Positions 1 through 6,264 are shown, counted from the stretch's first letter. The stretch is DNA of 7,659 bases from Azoarcus sp. (GCA_031259795.1 JAIRLA010000087.1:1-7659), one strand, 5' to 3'. Made by a program: numbers and translations. Notes: generated by a model not told the origin, from the letters alone.

Positions 1-60
1 CGCAAGTATACCCGCAAAACAACCCGGTTTATACCGTTCCATGTCGTGACACATCGGACG

Positions 61-101
61 AAAAAAATCCGAAAACCCTTGCTGTTACTGGAGTTTCCGG
101 A
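61..101 (-). terminator. Intrinsic terminator of the tRNA-Leu gene
   Basis: On the minus strand, downstream of the tRNA 3' end, an 11-bp stem can form between bases 91-101 and 68-78, with two G-U wobbles and a 12-nt loop (79-90). It is followed at once by seven T residues (complement of 61-67). A stem plus U-tract about 30 bases past the encoded CCA is the expected layout for a factor-independent terminator of a single tRNA transcription unit. The structure was found by eye and its folding energy was not computed. Confidence 0.75.
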
Positions 102-129
102 CTTTATCGGACTACATCGTATGCCACAT

Positions 130-214
130 TGGTGCCCAGAAGAGGACTCGAACCTCCACGCCTCGCGGCACTAGTACCTGAAACTAGCGCGTCTACCAAT
201 TCCGCCATCTGGGC
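130..214 (-). tRNA. tRNA-Leu, anticodon CAG
   Basis: Read on the minus strand, the 85-nt gene starts GCCCAGATGGCGGAATTGG and ends TCTGGGCACCA. The 7-bp acceptor stem GCCCAGA/TCTGGGC pairs perfectly, the discriminator is A, and CCA is encoded. The D-arm has the leucine-type GGTAGACGC. The anticodon stem is CTAGT/ACTAG around loop TTCAGGT, giving anticodon CAG, which reads the CUG codon common in this G+C-rich DNA. A long variable arm (GCC-GCGA-GGC stem-loop) marks it as class II. The T arm is GGAGG/CCTCT with loop TTCGAGT. It has its own promoter just upstream (227-254) and a terminator downstream (61-101), so it looks like a single-gene unit. The 3' halves of tRNA-Leu genes are common integration sites, but no integrase or duplicated tRNA end is visible here. 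Confidence 0.97.
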
Positions 215-228
215 AAGAGGATGCGCAT

Positions 229-234
229 TATAAA
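229..234 (+). promoter_or_regulatory. Possible rnr -10 box overlapping the tRNA -10
   Basis: TATAAA on the + strand shares four bases with the minus-strand TATAAT of the tRNA promoter, because TTATAA is self-complementary. A start about 7 bases downstream (near 241) would give an rnr mRNA with a leader of only about 13 nt that still contains the Shine-Dalgarno sequence. No good -35 is seen 17 bases upstream (CATCTG at 206-211 is weak), so this promoter is a possibility rather than a firm call. rnr may instead be transcribed from further upstream, through the tRNA in antisense. Confidence 0.35.
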
Positions 235-239
235 AGGCT

Positions 240-250
240 GGAGAGGAAAG
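240..250 (+). promoter_or_regulatory. Shine-Dalgarno sequence that sets the rnr start
   Basis: GGAGAGGAAAG ends a few bases before the ATG at 254, and its AGAGG core (242-246) is 7 nt away. An in-frame ATG at 221 would add 11 residues, but its only purine-rich stretch (AAGAGG) abuts it with no spacing, and it lies upstream of the possible start of transcription. The 254 start is therefore preferred. Confidence 0.75.
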
Positions 251-253
251 TCA

Positions 254-2506
254 ATGACCCGGAAAACAAAAAAGGACGATACCGCCGAATCGAGCGCGAT
301 CCGCCGCGCCGATCCGTTTTTTGAGCGCGAGACGCAAAAATACGCCGCGCCCCTGCCCAGTCGCGAGTACATCAGGCAGATTCTCGCCCGCGAGGGCGTG
401 CCGATGCAGTTCGACGCGCTCGTGCGCGCGCTCGATATCCGCGATGATGAGAGCGAATTCTTCGAGCGCCGCCTGCGGGCGATGCTCCATGATGGGCAAT
501 TGGTGCGCAATCGCCGCAATGCGTGGCTCCTGCCGGATAAGGCGGACTTGATCTCCGGGCGCGTCGAGGGCCATTCCGACGGGTTCGGCTTCCTGCTGCG
601 CGACGATGGCGGCGACGATATTTTTCTCGATGCCCGCGCCATGCGCGAGGTGTTACACGGCGATCGCGTCATCGTGCGCGTCGCCGGCACGGACCGGCGC
701 GGGCGGCCCGAAGGCAAGATCGTCGAAGTGCTCGAACGCGCCAATACGCGCATCGTGGGGCGCGTGCTCGATGAGCATGGCGTGAGAATCGTCGCGCCGG
801 AGGACAAGCGGCTGACCCAGGATATCCTGATCGCGGCGGGCGGGCGGCGGGCCGGATTGGGCCAGGTGGTGACGGTGGAGTTGATCGGGCAGCCGTCGCG
901 CACCGCCCGGCCCGTGGGGCGCATCGTCGAAGTGCTTGGCAACTATGCCGATCCCGGCATGGAAATCGAAATCGCCCTGCGCAAGCATGAACTGCCGTTC
1001 GCGTTCTCCCCCGAGGCGCGCGCGCAGACGCGCAAGCTGCCGGACGGCGTGCGCAAGAAGGATCGCGCCGGGCGCGAGGACATCACCGCCTTGCCTCTGG
1101 TGACGATCGACGGCGAGACGGCGCGCGACTTCGATGACGCCGTTTATTGCGAGCGTCGGGGACGCGGCTGGCGGCTGGTGGTGGCGATCGCCGATGTTTC
1201 GCACTATGTCGGGGCGGGCAGCGCGCTCGACCGTGATGCCCGCGAGCGCGGCAATTCAGTGTATTTCCCGCGCCGCGTCATTCCCATGTTGCCGGAGAAG
1301 CTCTCCAATGGCCTGTGTTCGCTCAATCCGCAAGTCGAGCGCCTGTGCATGGCGGCGGATATGAACGTTTCCGCGCGCGGTGAAATCGAAGAGTACCGTT
1401 TCTATCCGGCGGTAATGTTCTCCCATGCGCGCCTGACCTACAACCAAGTCGCCGCCGCGCTCTATGAGCGCGATGCCGACGCCGCGCCCGGCGAATTGCT
1501 GCCCTGCCTGCAAGAACTCGACCGGCTGTTTCGCGCCCTGCTCAAGGCGCGCGCGCGGCGCGGCGCGATCGACTTCGAGACCGTCGAGACGCGCATGGAA
1601 TTCGACGATCAGGGCAAGATCGCGCGCATCGTGCCGGAGACGCGCAACGACGCGCATCGTCTGATCGAAGAATGCATGCTGGCCGCCAACGTCTGCGCTT
1701 CGGATTTCCTGCAAAACAACGACCATCCCGCGCTCTACCGCATCCACGAAGGGCCGACGCCGGAACGGCTCGACAAATTGCGCGGCTTTCTCGCCGAATT
1801 CGGCCTGGCGCTCGGCGGCGGCGACAAACCAACGGCCAGGGATTACGCCGCGCTGCTCGACAAGGCGCGCGCGCGTCCCGACGCCCAGCTTTTGCAGACA
1901 GTAATGCTGCGCTCGCTGCGGCAAGCGGTCTACAGCCCGGACAATGTTGGCCATTTCGGCCTGGCCTATGACGCTTACACGCATTTCACCTCGCCGATCC
2001 GGCGCTATCCCGATCTGCTCATCCATCGCGCCATCAAGGCCGTACTCGCCGGCGGACGCTACGATCCCGGCGCCTGGGAAGCAACCGGCATGGCATGCTC
2101 GGCGACCGAGCGCCGCGCCGACGAGGCCACCCGCGACGTGGTGGCGTGGCTCAAGTGTTATTACATGCGCGATCGCATCGGCGAAATATTCTCCGGCAGC
2201 GTCTCCGCGGTGGTGCCCTTTGGCCTTTTTGTCGCCCTGGACGACATTTTCATCGAGGGCCTCGTGCATATTTCCGATCTCGGCAGCGATTATTTCCATT
2301 TCGACGAGGCCCGTCACGAACTGGCGGGCGAGCGCACCCATGTGCGTTACCGCCTCTCCGACCGGGTGCGGGTGGAACTGGTGCGCGCCGACCTGGAAAC
2401 GAGCAAGATAGATTTTCGTCTCGCCGGGAGCGAGGCCTGCCCATCCGCGCGGGCGCGCGGCGAAACGCCGGAGCCGGGCAAACGCAGGGGGAAACGCCGC
2501 GGCTGA
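254..2506 (+). CDS. rnr: Ribonuclease R (3'-5' exoribonuclease)
   Basis: A complete 750-aa RNase R, which degrades structured RNA processively in the 3'-5' direction in rRNA/mRNA turnover and trans-translation. Order of parts: a charged leader with the family-typical DPFFERETQKYA (20-31); a winged helix-turn-helix region (about 35-92); two cold-shock-like RNA-binding segments (about 98-235); the RNB catalytic domain; and an S1 domain from about residue 643 (GEIFSGSVSAVVPFGLFVAL) to 724. The RNB active site is intact: IDGETARDFDDAV supplies D286, D292, D294 and D295, matching the four aspartates of the E. coli enzyme. SVYFPRRVIPMLPEKLSNG and HFTSPIRRYPDLLIHR are also canonical RNB motifs. The C-terminal tail is basic (GKRRGKRRG) but shorter than in E. 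coli (813 aa). The start at 254 is chosen for its Shine-Dalgarno sequence. The gene is divergent from tRNA-Leu. The rRNA methyltransferase gene rlmB, which often follows rnr, is not here. Confidence 0.97.
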   Translation: MTRKTKKDDTAESSAIRRADPFFERETQKYAAPLPSREYIRQILAREGVPMQFDALVRALDIRDDESEFFERRLRAMLHDGQLVRNRRNAWLLPDKADLISGRVEGHSDGFGFLLRDDGGDDIFLDARAMREVLHGDRVIVRVAGTDRRGRPEGKIVEVLERANTRIVGRVLDEHGVRIVAPEDKRLTQDILIAAGGRRAGLGQVVTVELIGQPSRTARPVGRIVEVLGNYADPGMEIEIALRKHELPFAFSPEARAQTRKLPDGVRKKDRAGREDITALPLVTIDGETARDFDDAVYCERRGRGWRLVVAIADVSHYVGAGSALDRDARERGNSVYFPRRVIPMLPEKLSNGLCSLNPQVERLCMAADMNVSARGEIEEYRFYPAVMFSHARLTYNQVAAALYERDADAAPGELLPCLQELDRLFRALLKARARRGAIDFETVETRMEFDDQGKIARIVPETRNDAHRLIEECMLAANVCASDFLQNNDHPALYRIHEGPTPERLDKLRGFLAEFGLALGGGDKPTARDYAALLDKARARPDAQLLQTVMLRSLRQAVYSPDNVGHFGLAYDAYTHFTSPIRRYPDLLIHRAIKAVLAGGRYDPGAWEATGMACSATERRADEATRDVVAWLKCYYMRDRIGEIFSGSVSAVVPFGLFVALDDIFIEGLVHISDLGSDYFHFDEARHELAGERTHVRYRLSDRVRVELVRADLETSKIDFRLAGSEACPSARARGETPEPGKRRGKRRG

Positions 2507-2583
2507 ATCGCATTCGCCGTCCGATGGCGAGGGAGGAGAAAGCAAACGGGAAGCGGAACCGCGCCGCGCGAAAAAAAGAAAGC

Positions 2584-2618
2584 GTCATCCATGTCCCGGC
2601 ACGCCTGTCACCCATGTC
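2584..2618. repeat. Two copies of GTCAYCCATGTC, 23 bp apart
   Basis: GTCATCCATGTC (2584-2595) and GTCACCCATGTC (2607-2618) match at 11 of 12 bases with a 23-bp period, and the following bases (CCGG and TCCGG) are also alike. The motif resembles terminal sequences I associate with IS481-type elements, but no transposase is present and this link is a recollection rather than something shown here. It may be a worn element end or a pair of protein-binding sites. Confidence 0.45.
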
Positions 2619-2672
2619 TCCGGTCTGTATAGCGGGAGAGGGAAGTCCATCGAAAACCCGCCCTTGCGAAAG

Positions 2673-2718
2673 CCCCCCACCTTCGTCGATGCGCTCCTCG
2701 CAATGACAAGGTAGGGGG
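2673..2718. repeat. 46-nt imperfect palindrome containing a TCATTGCGAGG-type repeat
   Basis: The outer arms CCCCCCACCTT (2673-2683) and AAGGTAGGGGG (2708-2718) pair at 10 of 11 positions. Inside them, 2685-2693 pairs with 2699-2707 apart from one mismatch and one G-U, leaving loop CTCCT. The core at 2684-2707 matches 22 of 24 bases of the copy at 7368-7391. The layout is that of a small dispersed intergenic hairpin element (REP- or MITE-like). There is no T-tract, so it is not called a terminator. Confidence 0.65.
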
Positions 2719-2750
2719 ATCGCCGTGTCGCTGCGCGCTTCGCAATGGTG
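2717..2750 (-). repeat. Diverged copy of the 34-bp dispersed repeat
   Basis: Aligned without gaps, this stretch matches the better preserved copy at 7359-7392 at 26 of 34 positions. It lies directly after the palindrome at 2673-2718, so two units of the same family stand in tandem here, both more worn than the copy near 7360. Confidence 0.55.
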
Positions 2751-2824
2751 GATTTCTCCAGGGAACCGACCCCCGCGCCCCGGATGGTATGGAATATTTT
2801 CTTTTCCCGGCAAACCAGAAAGCG

Positions 2825-2833
2825 TGACATAAT
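2825..2833 (+). promoter_or_regulatory. Possible extended -10 promoter of the kinase gene
   Basis: TGACATAAT contains a CATAAT -10 box (2828-2833, five of six consensus bases) preceded by TG at 2825-2826 in the extended -10 position. No good -35 is found at the right distance. The predicted start near 2840 gives a leader of about 93 nt to the preferred ATG at 2933, or about 20 nt to the ATG at 2861. Confidence 0.35.
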
Positions 2834-2932
2834 CGAGCAGTTTCCAAGTGTTATGTTGATATGTCGAACATGTGTGCCGTTGCATGCCATAGAACCAACA
2901 AGGGCAAGCCTGCGGGCCAGGGCCGGAGCGCA

Positions 2933-4309
2933 ATGGAAATTCCGGAAACAATCGGCGGGTATCGGATCGTGCGCGAGGTCGGACGCGGCGCGACCGCGAC
3001 TGTATACGAGGCCAGGCATCCGAAATACAAGGAGCCGGTCGCGCTCAAACTCATCCGCTTCGGTGACGAGAGCCGCGAAGGAACCAACCTGAACCGGCGT
3101 CTCCTCAAGCTCCTGAGGGCGGAAGAAAGCGTGGCGCACAGGCTGGATCACCCCAATATCATTCGCGTCCACGAAGCGGTGGTCGAGTCCAGCCGGGCCT
3201 ATGTGGTCATGGAGTATTTCCCCGGGGTGACACTGGAAAAATATTGCGGCTTCGAGTTCCGCCTGCCCGCGCATCGTGTGATGAGCATTATCTTCAAGTG
3301 CTGCATGGCGCTCGATCACGCTTTCCGCCAGGGCGTCGTGCACCGCGACATCAAGCCGGCCAATATCCTCATCAACGAAAAGGATGATGTGCGCATCACC
3401 GATTTCGGCTTGGCGCTCAACATCAGCAAGAAGATCGAATCGGATTCGACCTTCATCATGGGCGTCGGCTCCCCGGCCTACATGAGTCCGGAGCAGATCA
3501 AGGGGTATCCCCTCAACCAGAAAACCGATCTCTATTCGCTTGGCGTGGTGATGTTCCATCTCCTTGCCGGGAGGCTGCCCTTCCGCGCCGTCAACCCGGC
3601 GCAACTCGTCTACAAGATCATCAATGCCGATCCTCCCTCGGTATCGCAGCTCAACCCGGATGTCTCCGAACGGGTGGACGCGGTGATCCGCAAGGCGATG
3701 GAAAAAGACCTCTACTCGCGCTACAAGAACGGCGCGGAGTTCGCCAAGGACTTGGCGGCGGTGCGCTACAAGATCGTCGACGAGGAAGATGTCCGCCACG
3801 ACACTTTGCGGTTTGCGATGCTGCGCAAGCAGGGTTTCTTTACCGAATTCGATGATGTCGATCTGTGGGAAATATTGCGGATCAGCACATGGCGCAAGGT
3901 GGGAAGGCACGTCAAGCTGGTGAGCGAGGGCGATAGCGAGCAGCGTTTCGGCGTGCTGCTGGAAGGGCGGGTCGAACTGTCGGTCAATGGCCGGCGGGTG
4001 ATGGAGCTTGGCCCGGGAACGATATTTGGCGAACTGGCCTGGCTCGACAGCCTCAAGCACTGCCAGATGATGTCGGTCGTCTCGCTGGAGCCGCTGACCT
4101 ACCTCGAAATCAATCCCGCCGCCTTGGCCCTGGCCACCGATGAAGTACAGGAAACATTCCGCCGCGAAGTGGCGAGCGTGGTCGCGCGGCGGCTCGGGAC
4201 GCTGGCCTTCTCCCATGCCGGCCATTGCAAACCCGCCACGCCGGGGACTCCGAACACTTCCACCAGCTTTGCCACGAACAGATTCGACATGCGGTTGCTC
4301 AACGAGTAA
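2933..4309 (+). CDS. Ser/Thr protein kinase with C-terminal cyclic-nucleotide-binding-like domain
   Basis: A 458-aa Hanks-type kinase fused to a CAP_ED/cNMP-binding-like domain. The kinase (about 10-280) has every key element: glycine-rich loop GRGATATVYEA (17-27), ATP-anchoring K39 in VALKLI, alpha-C E64/E65, HRDIKPAN (H137-N144), DFG (157-159), SPAYMSPEQ (180-188) and TDLYSLGVVMFHLLAG (198-213). It should therefore be catalytically active. Residues about 303-395 form the cNMP-like fold (LVSEGDS, VLLEGRVELSVNG, GPGTIFGELAWL). After FGELA the usual arginine that grips the cyclic phosphate is missing; the segment is DSLKHCQMMSVVS. No transmembrane helix is seen, so a cytoplasmic protein is likely. 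The start at 2933 has GGAG four bases upstream and lies just before the kinase fold. An in-frame ATG at 2861 would add 24 residues but lacks a Shine-Dalgarno. No phosphatase or FHA partner lies nearby. Confidence 0.92.
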   Translation: MEIPETIGGYRIVREVGRGATATVYEARHPKYKEPVALKLIRFGDESREGTNLNRRLLKLLRAEESVAHRLDHPNIIRVHEAVVESSRAYVVMEYFPGVTLEKYCGFEFRLPAHRVMSIIFKCCMALDHAFRQGVVHRDIKPANILINEKDDVRITDFGLALNISKKIESDSTFIMGVGSPAYMSPEQIKGYPLNQKTDLYSLGVVMFHLLAGRLPFRAVNPAQLVYKIINADPPSVSQLNPDVSERVDAVIRKAMEKDLYSRYKNGAEFAKDLAAVRYKIVDEEDVRHDTLRFAMLRKQGFFTEFDDVDLWEILRISTWRKVGRHVKLVSEGDSEQRFGVLLEGRVELSVNGRRVMELGPGTIFGELAWLDSLKHCQMMSVVSLEPLTYLEINPAALALATDEVQETFRREVASVVARRLGTLAFSHAGHCKPATPGTPNTSTSFATNRFDMRLLNE

Positions 4310-4320
4310 GGGGCGGGGAA

Positions 4321-4399
4321 TCAGGTATCAGGTATCGGATTTAATATGCGGGCGCCGCGCGCCCGGTTATCTTCCCGATCCTCGATCCCCGATCCCTGA
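4321..4399. repeat. Imperfect inverted repeat with inner GC hairpin between kinase and DOMON genes
   Basis: The 95-bp gap holds a left arm of ATCAGGT-like units (4321-4339) and a right arm of CGATCC-like units (4381-4399) that are complementary at 14 of 19 positions. Between them is a perfect 7-bp hairpin: CGGGCGC (4349-4355) and GCGCCCG (4359-4365) with loop CGC. No T-tract follows either structure, so simple intrinsic termination is doubtful. It may be an intergenic repeat element, an attenuating mRNA structure or a binding site. A weak TTTAAT (4340-4345) is the only -10-like sequence seen. Confidence 0.5.
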
Positions 4400-4404
4400 C
4401 AACC

Positions 4405-5010
4405 ATGACTTCAAACGTTCCGCCAGCTTCCAGGATTCCGGCCATTACCGTCGGCCTGCGTCCTTTCGTCTCGGTATCGCCCGCGGATGGCGGGCCGCCG
4501 GCGGTTTCGGCATTGCTGTCGACGCTCGCCGCCTTGCCCGGAGGCGGCGCGCGTTTCGTGTTCGCGCTCGAAGGGCGCATCGAGGCGTTGCGCCTGCCGA
4601 CGGCGGACGATCCGCCCCGCGATCCCCTGTGGCGACACACTTGTTTTGAAGTATTCCTTGCCGCGCCCGGCGAGGAGGCGTATCACGAGTTCAATTTCTC
4701 GCCCGCCGGACCATGGGCGGCGAGCCAGTTCCAGCGTTACCGTGAACTCGCGCGCCGGATCGACGCCGGAACCGCGCCGCCGCCCGCCATCGCCTGCACG
4801 CGGCGCGGTGACGGCCTCACGCTCGAAGTCGGCCTGCCCTCCGTCTTCCTGCCCTCCGGCCCCGTCCTGCGCGCCGGATTGACGGCGGTGATCGAGCATG
4901 ACGATGGCCGTCTCGAATACTGGGCCGTCCATCATCCGGCGGAACAGCCCGATTTCCATCACTCCGGCGGCTGGACACTGAAACTCGATACCCGGCTGGC
5001 GGCGCGATGA
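4405..5010 (+). CDS. DOMON-like domain protein, partner of NamZ/DUF1343
   Basis: A 201-aa protein recognised as the small DOMON-like family (an Ig-like beta-sandwich related to sugar- and heme-binding DOMON domains) often encoded beside DUF1343 proteins. Visible family features are LWRHTCFEVFLA (about 75-86), YHEFNFSPAGPWA (93-105) followed by FQRYRELAR, and a C-terminal HPAEQPDFHHSGGWTL. There is no signal peptide, lipobox or membrane segment, so it is expected in the cytoplasm. Ligand binding is inferred from the fold; no biochemical role is known to me. The start has no clear Shine-Dalgarno sequence and lies just after the inverted repeat at 4321-4399. The 3' end overlaps the next start codon as ATGA, implying translational coupling and a shared function with the muramidase-like protein. 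Confidence 0.8.
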   Translation: MTSNVPPASRIPAITVGLRPFVSVSPADGGPPAVSALLSTLAALPGGGARFVFALEGRIEALRLPTADDPPRDPLWRHTCFEVFLAAPGEEAYHEFNFSPAGPWAASQFQRYRELARRIDAGTAPPPAIACTRRGDGLTLEVGLPSVFLPSGPVLRAGLTAVIEHDDGRLEYWAVHHPAEQPDFHHSGGWTLKLDTRLAAR

Positions 5011-6224
5011 GCATGGCGTTCGCCGCTGGCCTCGACCGCCTGCTCGCCGACCCGGGCCTCGTCCGCCCGCTCGCGGGCCGCAGGGTGGCGCTGCTCGCCC
5101 ATCCCGCCTCGGTCGCGCGCGATCTGACCCACGCATTCGACGCGCTGGCGGCGCTCGCCGGCGTGGAACTTTCCGCCGCGTTCGGCCCGCAGCACGGACT
5201 GCGCGGCGACAAGCAAGACAACATGGTCGAATCGCCCGACTACATCGACCCGGTACACGGCATCCCGGTGTTCAGCCTCTACGGCGAAGTGCGCCGCCCG
5301 GACGCGGCGATGATGGACAGCTTCGACGTACTGCTCGTCGATTTGCAAGATCTGGGCTGCCGCGTCTACACCTTCATCACGACCCTGCGTTACGTGCTCG
5401 AAGAAGCGGCCCGCCACGGCAAATCGGTCTGGGTGCTCGACCGCCCCAACCCCGCCGGGCGTCCCGTGGAAGGGCTGTTGCTGCGCGAGGGATGGGAAAG
5501 TTTCGTCGGCGCGGGGCCGCTGCCGATGCGCCATGGCCTCACCCTTGGCGAACTGGCGCGCTGGTTCATCGCCACGCTGAAGCTCGATGTCGATTGCCGG
5601 ATCATCGCCATGGAAAACTGGCGGCCCGAAGAAGCGCCGGGCCACGGCTGGCCGCTCGCCGAACGCTCATGGGTCAATCCCAGCCCGAACGCGCCCAATG
5701 TGTTCATGGCGCGCGCCTACGCCGGCACGGTGATGCTCGAAGGCACGACATTGTCCGAAGGGCGCGGCGTCACCCGCCCGCTCGAACTCTTCGGCGCTCC
5801 GGGGCTGGAGGCGCGCGCGCTCATCGCCGAAATGCGCGCGCTCGCGCCCGCCTGGCTGGCGGGCTGCCGCCTGCGCGAATGCTGGTTCGAGCCGACGTTC
5901 CACAAGCATGCCGGGCAATTGTGCGCGGGCATACAAATCCACACCGACGCCGGTCATTACGACCATACCGCGTTCCGCCCGTGGCGGCTGATGGCCCTGG
6001 CGTTCAAAGCCCTGCGCCGGCTCGACCCCGCCTATCCGCTGTGGCGCGATTTCCCCTACGAATACGAGCATGGCCGCCTGGCGATCGACCTCATCAACGG
6101 CACTCCGCTGCTGCGCGAATGGGTGGACGATCCCGCCGCCGCGCCGGACGATCTCGACGCGCTGGCGGCGGCCGACGAAGCCGCGTGGCGCGAAACCCGC
6201 CGTCCGTTCCTGCTTTATCCTTGA
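5007..6224 (+). CDS. namZ: NamZ-type exo-beta-N-acetylmuramidase (DUF1343, GH171)
   Basis: A 405-aa DUF1343 protein. Characterised members (Bacillus subtilis NamZ/YbbC and relatives) release terminal N-acetylmuramic acid from peptidoglycan fragments during cell-wall recycling. Family motifs are GRRVALLAHPASV near the N-terminus, FGPQHGLRGDKQDN (59-72), IPVFSLYGEVRRP (about 86-98), LLVDLQDLGCRVYTF (about 110-124), VLDRPNPAGRPVEG (143-156), GLTLGELARWF, FMARAYAGTVMLEGTTLSEGRG and WFEPTFHKHAG. The length is normal for the family. No signal peptide is present, so a cytoplasmic enzyme acting on imported muropeptide sugars is inferred, unlike secreted relatives. Many relatives, as I recall, have Glu in FGPEHG where this protein has Gln62; this may be a subfamily trait. 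The start overlaps the DOMON stop codon (ATGA). No MurNAc kinase, etherase or transporter gene is visible, so the fate of any product is unknown. Which exact glycoside it cleaves is not shown by the sequence. Confidence 0.88.
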   Translation: MSMAFAAGLDRLLADPGLVRPLAGRRVALLAHPASVARDLTHAFDALAALAGVELSAAFGPQHGLRGDKQDNMVESPDYIDPVHGIPVFSLYGEVRRPDAAMMDSFDVLLVDLQDLGCRVYTFITTLRYVLEEAARHGKSVWVLDRPNPAGRPVEGLLLREGWESFVGAGPLPMRHGLTLGELARWFIATLKLDVDCRIIAMENWRPEEAPGHGWPLAERSWVNPSPNAPNVFMARAYAGTVMLEGTTLSEGRGVTRPLELFGAPGLEARALIAEMRALAPAWLAGCRLRECWFEPTFHKHAGQLCAGIQIHTDAGHYDHTAFRPWRLMALAFKALRRLDPAYPLWRDFPYEYEHGRLAIDLINGTPLLREWVDDPAAAPDDLDALAAADEAAWRETRRPFLLYP

Positions 6225-6264
6225 TCCCCGGAACTTCCCTTCCCCCCCCTGGAGCCGCGCCGCC

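Larger units (their letters stand above)
227..254 (-). promoter_or_regulatory. Sigma70-type promoter of tRNA-Leu
   Basis: On the minus strand a -35 box TTGACT (249-254) and a perfect -10 box TATAAT (227-232) are separated by 16 bases. A G/C-rich discriminator GCGC follows the -10, as is typical of stringently controlled stable-RNA promoters. The expected transcription start near 219-220 leaves a leader of only about 5-6 nt before the tRNA 5' end. The -35 box covers the A of the divergent rnr start codon, and the spacer covers the rnr Shine-Dalgarno sequence. Confidence 0.8.
2507..2932. other. Noncoding, repeat-bearing interval between rnr and the kinase gene
   Basis: No convincing gene is seen in about 425 bases. 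Open frames here have no ribosome-binding site and are tails of antisense or shifted frames of the neighbours. The interval holds a tandem GTCAYCCATGTC motif (2584-2618), a 46-nt imperfect palindrome (2673-2718), a diverged dispersed-repeat copy (2717-2750) and a possible extended -10 promoter (2825-2833). It also holds a possible alternative N-terminal extension of the kinase (2861-2932). Just after rnr, a 5-bp stem (2514-2518 with 2526-2530) lacks a T-tract, so no rnr terminator is called. Confidence 0.7.

Noticed and set aside
130..214. Prophage or island attachment site at the tRNA-Leu 3' end
   Set aside because: No integrase gene and no second copy of the tRNA 3' end is visible. Sequence beyond the tRNA carries an ordinary terminator, and the window ends too soon to test further.
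221..253. Upstream ATG of rnr at 221
   Set aside because: It has no spaced Shine-Dalgarno sequence and lies within the divergent promoter region. The ATG at 254 has a strong ribosome-binding site at the right distance.
2514..2530. Hairpin just after rnr as a terminator
   Set aside because: Only a 5-bp stem with a 7-nt loop and no T-tract on the + strand.
1256..2545. Long minus-strand open frame opposite rnr
   Set aside because: It is antisense to intact RNase R. The peptide is low in recognisable motifs and is a codon-bias shadow.
2673..2750. CRISPR array or leader from repeated units
   Set aside because: Units are palindromic copies of a dispersed intergenic repeat. There are no regular unique spacers and no cas genes.
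2585..4225. Long minus-strand open frame (546 codons) opposite the kinase gene
   Set aside because: It lies antisense to a gene with clear conserved motifs. Its length follows from strong codon-position G+C bias, it has no recognisable motifs, and its 3' part runs through intergenic repeats.
6070..6264. N-terminal extension of the PRPP-synthetase paralogue into namZ
   Set aside because: The extra 65 residues are a shifted frame of the namZ 3' end. The family N-terminus fits the ATG at 6265, which has GGAG upstream.
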